A stretch of DNA of 64,000 nucleotides. Source: a virus. The stretch covers positions 124,001 through 188,000 of IMG/VR virus record IMGVR_UViG_3300043219_000566; one strand, 5' to 3'. The notes below the pieces were generated by a model. It was not told the DNA's origin. It saw only the letters and a list, made by a program, of their open reading frames with translations, and did not search any database. Positions 17,720-24,900 of this stretch are shown here, in pieces. Position 1 is the stretch's first letter. Each line of letters begins with the position of its first letter. Position numbers and translations under genes: made by a program.

Positions 17720-18270
17720 TACTTCTGCCCCTGGAGCCGGTTCGTCAATTCGGCCAGAAACTGAGCCTGGTCGTCACCATCAGCCGCCCTTCCCGCACCG
17801 TATGCGCCCCCTACCGCGCCACCTATCGCTCCACCTTGCAGCATCCGCTTGAGCACGTGTAAGAGCCGCTTGCGCTTACCTTCCGGACCAGTCACTGCGC
17901 CAACTGCCCCGCCGCCCAACATTCCGACGCCCGCGCCAACGAGCCCGGACCTGGCCGCAGGATGGCTGAGCATGTCCTGCAATCCCGAGTCCTTAACCAA
18001 GCCCCGCCCCAGCTCGAACGCCGCCGACTTCCGCGCCTGCCGTCGCTTTTTCTTCTTGCTACTACGCGCGGCACATGAACGCTTTTCCTCAGAAAGCTGC
18101 TTGCCGATCCAGTGTCCCAGCCCGCGCATACCCAGCTCATTGAAGAACGTCACCTTCTGCAAATCACCAGAGTTCTCGTGGTAGCGCGCGCCCTTCCGGT
18201 AGATATCCATACCGCCCATGCTCGGCGGCGAGCGCTTCACGACAAGATCCCCAGCGTCGAGACTGCCCAT
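17719..18270 (-). CDS. Glycine-zipper small protein with FELGRxLxK motif
   Basis: A 183-residue protein (MGSLDAGDLVVKR). A basic segment (SSKKKKRRQARK) is followed by SAAFELGRGLVKDSG, a motif shared with other proteins here (5637-5924, 20580-20864). Two glycine zippers follow: SGLVGAGVGMLGGGAVGAV and LQGGAIGGAVGGAYGAG, likely membrane-inserting hairpins. The combination suggests a packaged, membrane-active virion protein, by inference. TAATG coupling to the previous gene. Confidence 0.65.
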   Translation of the reverse strand: MGSLDAGDLVVKRSPPSMGGMDIYRKGARYHENSGDLQKVTFFNELGMRGLGHWIGKQLSEEKRSCAARSSKKKKRRQARKSAAFELGRGLVKDSGLQDMLSHPAARSGLVGAGVGMLGGGAVGAVTGPEGKRKRLLHVLKRMLQGGAIGGAVGGAYGAGRAADGDDQAQFLAELTNRLQGQK

Positions 18271-20549
18271 TAACGCGCTCCCATCCGGACTTCCATGGCA
18301 TCGAAGTTCGGCGAGCCCTCGACCGGGCGCTGCTTGAGGAAGATCACCAGGTCGCCCAGCGACTTGCCGACGTTCTTGAGCTGATCCTCCAGCTCACCCA
18401 GGTTCTCCTGCCCGAAGCGATCGCGGAACTGCTCGTTGAGCCAGTAGTACATGAACAGAATCCGGTTGACCCGGTCCAAGCCCAGGATGATGTCCGATAG
18501 GTACTGCGTGATCATGTCGTCGCTGTCGGACGTGCGCACCAGCGAAGCGATCGCGCTGGTATCGAAGATCTCCTTCTGCCCCGTCTGCGCCGCTTCCATG
18601 ACCTGCTGCTTCTCGGGCTTGCCGAGGTAGCCCTGGACGTCCTGGCCCACCCCCATGTCAATCGGCAGAGTCTCATCCTGCGGATACTGCTCCATTGCCC
18701 CCGAGTAGTCGTCGTATCCCATCGGCGGCTCGGGGATCGGCGGAGCGTAGCCGATGTTGTTCTTCACGATGAAACGTACCCGCTTGCCCAGCTTCAAACC
18801 GTCGACAATGGACAATGCCTCGTTGGCACGCAACCCAGCGTCCTTGACCAACGACGTGATAATCTGGACGCGATTAAACGGCCCAACGTTGTCGACGTAG
18901 ACTCCCTCGGGCCTGCAGAACATAGTGAACTGCTCGGCCCCGGCCTTCAGCAGATTGGCTTCGACGTCGAGCAAGCTGGACGGATCGCTGAGCCCCCAAG
19001 TCTCGAAGCCGTCGCCGGTCTTCAACGTGAGCGCCTTGGCCTCGTCCGACACGAACAGCGTATTGCCGACCACGCGCAGCCCCCGATGGTCGTTGGTAAT
19101 CACCAGATGACTCAGCTCGGGAAAAGACTTGGGCGAGGTAGGTTCCTCACGCGTCGGGTCATTCGACGAGTTACGATCTACATCCCCGACAAACGGCAAT
19201 CGGTCTCCCTGCCCAAATTGCGTGATATCCTCGGCATTCGCTACCTCGGGCAACGCGCGCGGCTTGGTACCGGGATCGACCAACTGCGGGTCGACGTACA
19301 GCTCAACCTGACCGTCCTGTCCAGAAACCTTTCTCTTCACCTCGAACGCGACTGTGCTGCGCCCATTGGTAGCGATGATAGTCGCAATGTCGCCGACCTT
19401 CAGTTCCTTAACCGCTTTCGTCCCGGGCATAGTGGCATACTCGGGTAGGTCGTTGCCGGGCTTGTCCAGCGGCTTGCACCACAGGTTCTCCGGCCAGTTG
19501 TAGCTGAAGTTCTTGCTGTCGGTATCGACGACCAGCGCCGCTCGCGCGTAGCCCTTCCCGACTGCTACCGGACCAGGCATAATGAAAGCATCGACATACT
19601 CCCCGTCCGCCAGCAGCAACTGGTAGATCCCCGGCTCGGCCGGGTTCTGCAGTTTGGTGCCCTCGTCAGAGTGATAAGCCTGGTTCGCCTTCGCGCGCGC
19701 GTCCTTGACGACAACCCCGCCGCGCAGCAGCTGCTCGCAGTCCGCATCGCTCATTAGCCGCTGCGGCGCGCCGTGGTAGACGTTGACCAACCCAGGATGA
19801 CTGTTGCGTACGTCCTCCGCCATGTCGAACAAGATCGAGGAGCGCTTGACCGGATACGTGCGCCGCCGCGGCGCGGCCGCGGACTTCTCGCGCTTTTTCT
19901 GCACAGCAGGCTTGTGCATCAGCGTCTTCAGTTCGTGGAACCGCAGCACCGTGTTCGCGAAATCAGGATCGTCGCGCATGGTGCGAGCCAAGTGAACCGA
20001 GGTCCCGTAGTTGGCAGTCTTCTGCAGGAAAGTCGGCAAGTCGAGCAAGTCGAGGTACCGCTCGTCCAGCTTATCGAACATCCGCTCCGCTCCGGCAGCC
20101 CAAGGCTCCCAGTTGGCCTGGCGCGTGCTGAACAGCGAAGCCGGATTCCCGCCGCTGATCGTGTTGGACAACGTCGCTAAGTTCGGCTGCATTATCCCCA
20201 GCTGCTGCTCTTTCTGCGGCTCGCCTTCGCCCATGATGAACGGGCGGCGGTTGAGCAGGTAAGTCACCCAGTTGTCCTGGAGCGGAACGAACAGATCTTG
20301 GTTCTTGATGTAGATCAAGTTCTGCTTCAACTCGCCGTTCAGGAAGAACGACGGAACGAACAACATCTGCTCGCCGATCTTGAAGCCAAGTACCCCGACC
20401 CCGTGGGTCTGTTCCTCGTTGGAATCGATCACCTGGAATCCCAGCAAGTAGTCCAGAAGCGCTGGAGCCTTGTCCCGGAGCTGCGCGTGAGCCAGGTCGG
20501 CAAAAGTGATCTCGAAATCGCGGTCGGCCGGTTGAGCGATTGACGGCAT
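18270..20549 (-). CDS. Large unknown virion-region protein next to RNA polymerase gene
   Basis: A 759-residue soluble protein (MPSIAQPADRDFE). The N-terminal part is alpha/beta (FKIGEQMLFVPSFFLNGELK); residues about 210-240 are a basic linker (KKREKSAAAPRRR); the central part has SH3-like or beta-barrel strands (AVKELKVGDIATIIATNGRS); a linker rich in Pro and Asp leads to a helical C-terminal domain (SLVRTSDSDDMITQYL; LDRVNRILFMYYWLNEQFRD). No catalytic motif was identified. It is the first large gene downstream of the beta-prime C-terminal gene and could be a virion component associated with the polymerase; that is speculative. Confidence 0.65.
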   Translation of the reverse strand: MPSIAQPADRDFEITFADLAHAQLRDKAPALLDYLLGFQVIDSNEEQTHGVGVLGFKIGEQMLFVPSFFLNGELKQNLIYIKNQDLFVPLQDNWVTYLLNRRPFIMGEGEPQKEQQLGIMQPNLATLSNTISGGNPASLFSTRQANWEPWAAGAERMFDKLDERYLDLLDLPTFLQKTANYGTSVHLARTMRDDPDFANTVLRFHELKTLMHKPAVQKKREKSAAAPRRRTYPVKRSSILFDMAEDVRNSHPGLVNVYHGAPQRLMSDADCEQLLRGGVVVKDARAKANQAYHSDEGTKLQNPAEPGIYQLLLADGEYVDAFIMPGPVAVGKGYARAALVVDTDSKNFSYNWPENLWCKPLDKPGNDLPEYATMPGTKAVKELKVGDIATIIATNGRSTVAFEVKRKVSGQDGQVELYVDPQLVDPGTKPRALPEVANAEDITQFGQGDRLPFVGDVDRNSSNDPTREEPTSPKSFPELSHLVITNDHRGLRVVGNTLFVSDEAKALTLKTGDGFETWGLSDPSSLLDVEANLLKAGAEQFTMFCRPEGVYVDNVGPFNRVQIITSLVKDAGLRANEALSIVDGLKLGKRVRFIVKNNIGYAPPIPEPPMGYDDYSGAMEQYPQDETLPIDMGVGQDVQGYLGKPEKQQVMEAAQTGQKEIFDTSAIASLVRTSDSDDMITQYLSDIILGLDRVNRILFMYYWLNEQFRDRFGQENLGELEDQLKNVGKSLGDLVIFLKQRPVEGSPNFDAMEVRMGAR

Positions 20550-20579
20550 GGTTCAATTCCTCGATCAGGTGCGCTGGCC

Positions 20580-20864
20580 CTAACGATTGGCCGTCTGCCA
20601 CAGTTGCGTCCCGGACTGCGCAAAGACATTTTTCATCTTCGGAGCCATACTTTTCGTGCGCGGTGCCAGCCCGTGCTGCAAACCCTGGCCCAACCCACCG
20701 CTGCCAATCGCGTTGCCTAGTCCTAGGGACATGCCGGACGTGCTCCGTAAAGCAGTGCGCCCGACTGTTCCGAGGGCCTGCCCGAGGACGCCGGACTTGT
20801 CAAATCCGGCCCCTTTCGCCAAGCACCGTCCCAATTCATAAGCGAACGACTCTTCCATAATCAC
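20580..20864 (-). CDS. Small FAYELGRxLxK protein, possibly from a leaderless mRNA
   Basis: A protein of 92-94 residues. The start is either GTG at 20864 or ATG at 20858 (MEESFAYELGRCLAKGAG). No SD is visible, but a promoter-like pair (TTGAGG, 18 bases, TATACT) ends five bases before the GTG, so the mRNA would start at or within a few bases of the initiation codon. The N-terminal FAYELGRCLAK motif recurs in neighbouring virion-region proteins. The rest is Gly-rich and basic (GLGNAIGSGGLGQGLQHGL). Function unknown. Confidence 0.6.
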   Translation of the reverse strand: MIMEESFAYELGRCLAKGAGFDKSGVLGQALGTVGRTALRSTSGMSLGLGNAIGSGGLGQGLQHGLAPRTKSMAPKMKNVFAQSGTQLWQTANR

Positions 20865-20869
20865 GCGTC

Positions 20870-20899
20870 AGTATATCTGTGCTGCTCGCGCACCCTCAA
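20870..20899 (-). promoter_or_regulatory. Sigma70-like promoter upstream of 20580-20864
   Basis: Minus strand: -35 TTGAGG (20899-20894), 18-base spacer, -10 TATACT (20875-20870). The predicted start site near 20863 coincides with the start codon of the next gene. The palindrome GTAGCGCGCTAC (20918-20907) lies seven bases upstream of the -35 box. The same layout is seen at 35776-35824. Confidence 0.5.
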
Positions 20900-20906
20900 A
20901 AATCAC

Positions 20907-20918
20907 GTAGCGCGCTAC
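20907..20918 (-). repeat. Palindrome GTAGCGCGCTAC, copy after beta-prime C-terminal gene
   Basis: A perfect 12-base palindrome two bases after the stop of the beta-prime C-terminal gene, followed on the minus strand by GTGATTTTTG. Further perfect copies are at 12878, 35813, 49258, 50495, 57376 and 61584; near copies occur at 5228, 27531 and the end of the gene at 49123. Confidence 0.75.
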
Positions 20919-20920
20919 GA

Positions 20921-22774
20921 TCAGTAGACGCCCTGGGTCTCCAGCTCGCGCCCGAAAGTCTGCCCGCGCGCCAGCGAATGGCCCCAGTTCTGCCCGTGTA
21001 TCTCGGAAGTTCCCCCGCGTTGCGCCGCGTCCATGAAACCCTTGCCGATGTAAAATCCTTGGAGCCTGCGGAACCAGTCCGGATCGTGCAACGTGGTCTC
21101 CATGGCCCGGACCATGTGCGGCACAAACGGCGGTGGATCGTCGTGAACCGTGACACTGCCGACCTTGTGTTTCCGCATTGTCTTGAGCACGCTTGGCGTC
21201 AGACGCGTCCCGATCGAGTAATGCAACATCGGGCGCTCCAGGTACTTGCCGCGCGCCAGCGGTGGCGTCAGCGTCACGTTCCCGAACCGCGGCTGGTAAT
21301 TACGCGCCAGCTGGTCGTAGGAGATGATGTCGTCCGGCAGCGCTCCCTCTACCCCGTCCGGCTCAACCACGCGGACATGGTTGATGAGACCTCGGGCAAT
21401 GAGTTCGAGATTGCGGCGATTGACACCGATGCCTTGCTCCCGCAAGGTACGGCCCAGCTGCTGAACCAGATAGCGTCGTCCCTCTCCGACGTGTTTGTGC
21501 CGAACCACGTCAGCCGGGTTGGGAATTCCATCAGAAAGAACATCTCCAGCCTCCACCGCATCGCCCACCTTGACGTGCACAGGTAGATCAGGATGAACGT
21601 AGTGGCGCTCGGAATTCACCCAAACGTAACGCCCACCCTGGGGAGCATCTTCGATACGGCTCACCCGACCGTCGATGTCCGCTAGCGCCGCAGCGTTCTG
21701 GAACGACTTGGGTATCTGCACCAACTGATTGATCGCTTTGAAACCCTGAACTCCCGTTTCGCGTGCTGCACCGACCACTCCGGCCGCATGCTTCGCAGAT
21801 AGCTGCGCCTGAGAGATCGGCTCGCTGACAGCTTGAGACGCGGCGAGACCGATGTTATCGCCAATCGGCGACCAGCCCCCGCGCTCGCGGATACCAGCAG
21901 CAAGACGAGGCACCCCACGGCCACCAGCGGCAATAGGGGAATGAACAACAATTTCGTCATGACCGGAACGTATGAGTGCTTTAAGAATCGAGGGGGTGAG
22001 TACCGTCCCGGTAGCGAACTTCCCGTAGCCGCGGGCCAAGACTGCGCCCTCGTTGTCCTCATCGTCGGTCTCCACCGGCATGCCGGTCTCGGGCAACGGG
22101 TCCTCGTCCGTCACGATCAACGGGCTGGTGGCGTTCGAGAGCTGCTTGCCCAAAAACCCGGCGTCGGCCGTAGCCATCTTCAACGACACAATCCCCTTGC
22201 GGGTTCCGTAAGCTCCAGCAAAATACTCTGCCGGGCTCAGCCCCTCGCTGAAGTTGTGCGTAATCGGAATCGGGATAGGCCGGTCCTTGTGGTCCAGGAC
22301 CATCAGATCCGCCCCGCGGAGTGAAGAGAGATTCGCCGGGTTACCGCGCGCCCCGGACTCGATCGCGCGCGAGAAGCTATTGCCCTCCTCGACGCCCTCG
22401 GCATGCGTGCCTGCGCGCATCTCGTCCATGCGACTTGCCAGCAACTCGACGATCTTCTGGTCCTTCTGTTCGTCGCCCAACCGTTGATTCTGCATAATAC
22501 GCTGGAGCTGCGCATTGACCTCGCGCACGATACGCTGCTTCGTTTGACTGGATTTAAGATCGTCGAGAGAGAAGCTAGAACCGGTGCTGTAGGAAACATC
22601 GGCTCCAATCTGGTTCAAGGCATGAACGATGTCTTTGTAGCGCTCAGGATACCGGTCGGCGACCTCGCGCAGCAGTTGCTTCATTCCCTTTTTGTCCAAC
22701 ACACGAGCGTAGTCCTGCAACTCCTGCGGGAGCGCCTCGTTCACGAGCAGTTGTCCCACGGTTACAGTTCGCAT
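20921..22774 (-). CDS. RNA polymerase beta-prime subunit, C-terminal half (split)
   Basis: A 617-residue protein that begins where cellular beta-prime continues after the active-site region (TVTVGQLLVNEALP). In order it shows the GARGN motif (141-145), the bridge-helix region (FSEGLSPAEYFAGAYGTRKG, from 175, then MATADAGFL), a trigger-loop region (IGLAASQAVSEPISQAQLSAK, about 308-328, with H329), and a C-terminal region with RTLREQGIGVNRRNLELIAR matching the conserved clamp-side end. It supplies half of the catalytic centre; the other half is in the 24901-29298 product. It lies among virion genes, so it may be packaged. SD is weak; a strong hairpin sits just upstream. Confidence 0.93.
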   Translation of the reverse strand: MRTVTVGQLLVNEALPQELQDYARVLDKKGMKQLLREVADRYPERYKDIVHALNQIGADVSYSTGSSFSLDDLKSSQTKQRIVREVNAQLQRIMQNQRLGDEQKDQKIVELLASRMDEMRAGTHAEGVEEGNSFSRAIESGARGNPANLSSLRGADLMVLDHKDRPIPIPITHNFSEGLSPAEYFAGAYGTRKGIVSLKMATADAGFLGKQLSNATSPLIVTDEDPLPETGMPVETDDEDNEGAVLARGYGKFATGTVLTPSILKALIRSGHDEIVVHSPIAAGGRGVPRLAAGIRERGGWSPIGDNIGLAASQAVSEPISQAQLSAKHAAGVVGAARETGVQGFKAINQLVQIPKSFQNAAALADIDGRVSRIEDAPQGGRYVWVNSERHYVHPDLPVHVKVGDAVEAGDVLSDGIPNPADVVRHKHVGEGRRYLVQQLGRTLREQGIGVNRRNLELIARGLINHVRVVEPDGVEGALPDDIISYDQLARNYQPRFGNVTLTPPLARGKYLERPMLHYSIGTRLTPSVLKTMRKHKVGSVTVHDDPPPFVPHMVRAMETTLHDPDWFRRLQGFYIGKGFMDAAQRGGTSEIHGQNWGHSLARGQTFGRELETQGVY

Positions 22775-22789
22775 GCTCTACCAATACAA

Positions 22790-22813
22790 CGGGGCACGGC
22801 TAACCGCGCCCCG
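22790..22813 (-). other. Strong hairpin before the beta-prime C-terminal gene
   Basis: On the minus strand CGGGGCGCGG (22813-22804) pairs with CCGTGCCCCG (22799-22790) around TTAG: nine Watson-Crick pairs and one G-T. It is followed by TTGTATTGG, a weak T-run, and ends 15 bases before the ATG at 22774. It may be an attenuator or a translational control of the polymerase gene. Confidence 0.5.
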
Positions 22814-22844
22814 GCATTAACCTGGATGCAAGAAAGCGCGTGAA

Positions 22845-23072
22845 CTACGTCGGAACAGTGACGCACCGCACGTCTGAGCGCTTATGCAAACCCATCTGCT
22901 CACTAAGTTTGACGAAATCAGGTTCTCCTGCGCGAGTCAACGCAATCGTTCCGTCTTCGCGCGTCCACGTGATCAACAACAACGAGTCCTGGTCGTTGTA
23001 GACCGCCAACTGGTTCACGCCGTCGACGGACACCGGGGACGCTAATGCAGACTGTTGCAACACGATTTTCAT
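22845..23072 (-). CDS. Small unknown protein between RNA polymerase genes
   Basis: A 75-residue protein (MKIVLQQSALASPV) that looks like a small beta sandwich or Tudor-like fold (NQLAVYNDQDSLLLITWTRED) with a helix near the end. No family recognised. Its ATG overlaps the previous stop (ATGA), so it is translationally coupled. Lying in the polymerase cluster, it could be an accessory polymerase factor, but nothing in the sequence proves that. Confidence 0.6.
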   Translation of the reverse strand: MKIVLQQSALASPVSVDGVNQLAVYNDQDSLLLITWTREDGTIALTRAGEPDFVKLSEQMGLHKRSDVRCVTVPT

Positions 23073-23761
23073 CGGCTCAGATTCTTCAGTACGCGACCGA
23101 TTCTGTCCGCCGGTGCACCAGTGCCGGTCTTGGCGCTCGCGGAAGTTGTCATAGGACCAGCGGCCGCGGGGGAACCGGGCATACCAGGTACTGCGCCGAC
23201 ACCGACCGAAGGCATACCTGCGCCCATCGAGCCACCGCCGCCGCTGGGATCAGCGCCCATCGGAGGCGCGATGCCCATACCACTCGCGATCTGCTGCAAC
23301 AACCCCATCACTTCCTGATTGCCACCGCTGCCGCCGCCACCGCCACTGCTCTTGCCGCCCGACTGCTGACCCATCAAGAAGCCGTTGAGCGTGCCGATCA
23401 CCTGATCCATTTTGCTGTTCAGGCTCATCAGCTGCTCTTGCGGACTACCTCCGCCCTCGGGTCCTGGCGGCGGAGCGCCACCGTCGGGTCCTGGAGGAGG
23501 AGGAGGCAGAGCGCCACCCCCGGGTCCGGGGATTGGTCCGGCCCCCGCAGCATCCGGAGGCATAGGCATGCCCTCGGCACCCGGAGGCATCGCGCCCGGC
23601 GGCGGAGCGCCTGGGGGCATTGCGCCTGGCGGAGGTGCTCCACCTGCGCCGGGCTCTACCGGAGCAATTCCGCCCGCGTCTGCTGGGATGAAGGCGGACT
23701 TGTCGATCCGAGCCAGCTTCTCCAGCGCGACTTCCGCCAAACTGAGATTGAAATTACTCAC
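23069..23761 (-). CDS. Pro/Gly-rich low-complexity protein in RNA polymerase cluster
   Basis: A 230-residue protein. A short N-terminal helix (FNLSLAEVALEKLARIDKSAF) is followed by about 90 residues of Pro, Gly and Ala (GAGGAPPPGAMPPGAPPPGA), a short helix (SLNSKMDQVIGTLNGFLMG) and a Gly/Ser-rich tail with more Pro. It is probably disordered and a structural or scaffold-like virion component. The N-terminal LEKxARxDKSA pattern resembles the beginnings of other proteins here. No enzymatic motif. Confidence 0.65.
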   Translation of the reverse strand: MSNFNLSLAEVALEKLARIDKSAFIPADAGGIAPVEPGAGGAPPPGAMPPGAPPPGAMPPGAEGMPMPPDAAGAGPIPGPGGGALPPPPPGPDGGAPPPGPEGGGSPQEQLMSLNSKMDQVIGTLNGFLMGQQSGGKSSGGGGGSGGNQEVMGLLQQIASGMGIAPPMGADPSGGGGSMGAGMPSVGVGAVPGMPGSPAAAGPMTTSASAKTGTGAPADRIGRVLKNLSR

Positions 23762-24323
23762 CGGTTGTCTCCGAGTCGCACAAGCTCGCGGCTACCTTGA
23801 GGATACATAAAGCAACGGAACCCGGCGAGCTGGCCTGGTCTTGAGCTTGCTTGCCGAGATCCGCTTCCAATTTCGTCACTGCCAACGCAGCACCTTTGGC
23901 AAACAACTCCAGTTCCCGCCCCGCGTACGGATCGACCAAGCCGAGCGCAAACGACACCGAGTTTCCGACTTCGGCTTCCTTCTCGACGATGGCCAACTTC
24001 GCGCCCTTGGTGAAGATCGCCAACGCTTCGCTCAGCGTGTACCGGTGCTCGTCACTAGATTCTTTGGCTGCAGCTCCGACCGGGGGAGCAGAAATTCCCC
24101 CAGACGCGCCACCAGGGGCAGCAACTGGCGGTCTGGGTTGATCGTCGGACCTCCGCCTCTTGGGGTCACCGCCGCCCGTGAGCACCGGATCAATGCTGCC
24201 GCCGTTGCCGCTTTTCTTGCCTGCTTCCAGCTTGGACCCCCCGCCAACCGGGAAGTGCTCCCGCGGCTTACGGGTCCTTTTTAGCTCAGCGGCCCGCTTG
24301 AGAATTGTCTGCACATTGACCAA
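23754..24323 (-). CDS. Unknown protein with disordered N-terminal half, likely TTG start
   Basis: A 189-residue protein from a TTG at 24323, chosen because AGGAGGT lies five bases upstream and overlaps the previous stop; ATGs further upstream would overlap the previous gene heavily and lack an SD. The first 95 residues are basic, Gly/Pro-rich and probably disordered. The last 95 form a helical domain (SEALAIFTKGAKLAIVEKEA; ALAVTKLEADLGKQAQDQAS) with two similar repeats of GAxLA. Function unknown. Confidence 0.6.
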   Translation of the reverse strand: MVNVQTILKRAAELKRTRKPREHFPVGGGSKLEAGKKSGNGGSIDPVLTGGGDPKRRRSDDQPRPPVAAPGGASGGISAPPVGAAAKESSDEHRYTLSEALAIFTKGAKLAIVEKEAEVGNSVSFALGLVDPYAGRELELFAKGAALAVTKLEADLGKQAQDQASSPGSVALCILKVAASLCDSETTGE

Positions 24324-24333
24324 AGGACACCTC

Positions 24334-24636
24334 CTAACGATCAGTGAGCCCAGCGTCGACTGTCTTCTTGCCGGAGCCACGGCCCATGTAGCCGTCATGG
24401 TCGACTTCGGCATCCGTGGTGATATTGACCGGTGTACCAGGCACACCGTCGCGGCGCTGATCCGGATGTGGATTCGGCTGATCTGTGTGCTCGCCCGACA
24501 CGCGACTTACGGCTTCGTCGTCGCCGCGGTACGCGGGCAAAGTGCTACGCTTGGCCCCGTCGGAATGCGAACCCTTCACATTCCCGGTCGGCGCATCGAT
24601 GCCGAGAATATCGGCAGCAGTTCTTCCAACGGCCAT
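24334..24636 (-). CDS. Small protein with RTAxDILG N-terminus (pair member 1)
   Basis: A 100-residue hydrophilic, probably disordered protein (MAVGRTAADILGIDAPTG) with AAAGGAGAT upstream of the ATG. The RTAxDILG motif at its N-terminus is shared with the 62-residue protein encoded immediately upstream (RTAKDILG), suggesting a short recognition peptide or a duplication. The rest is rich in Asp, Gly, Pro and His. Function unknown; it lies between the two RNA polymerase genes. Confidence 0.6.
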   Translation of the reverse strand: MAVGRTAADILGIDAPTGNVKGSHSDGAKRSTLPAYRGDDEAVSRVSGEHTDQPNPHPDQRRDGVPGTPVNITTDAEVDHDGYMGRGSGKKTVDAGLTDR

Positions 24637-24651
24637 GAGCTATCTCCTTTG

Positions 24652-24840
24652 CTACCTGGACGAATCCCAAAACGGCGGGAACGGCTTGCCGCCCGGCAAC
24701 GCGTCCTTTTGAGCTTTGAACGTATCTTGGTCACGACCCGTCGCGCTGATCTCGGGGTCGGTATTGCCTTGAATGTAGTCACCCCGGACGTCAGCTAGTC
24801 CGAGAATGTCCTTCGCTGTGCGTGGAACTGTTGAAGCCAT
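24652..24840 (-). CDS. Small protein with RTAxDILG N-terminus (pair member 2)
   Basis: A 62-residue protein (MASTVPRTAKDILGLAD) with a GGAGA SD. It shares RTAxDILG with the next gene (24334-24636) and is otherwise polar with a Trp-containing C-terminus (GKPFPPFWDSSR). It is the first gene after the fused beta/beta-prime gene and could bind the polymerase; that is speculation from position. Confidence 0.55.
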   Translation of the reverse strand: MASTVPRTAKDILGLADVRGDYIQGNTDPEISATGRDQDTFKAQKDALPGGKPFPPFWDSSR

Positions 24841-24900
24841 GACAAATCTCCGTGCCCATTCTGTCCCGGCGTAACCAAGCCTGTCAAAAAAGTCGTCTGG

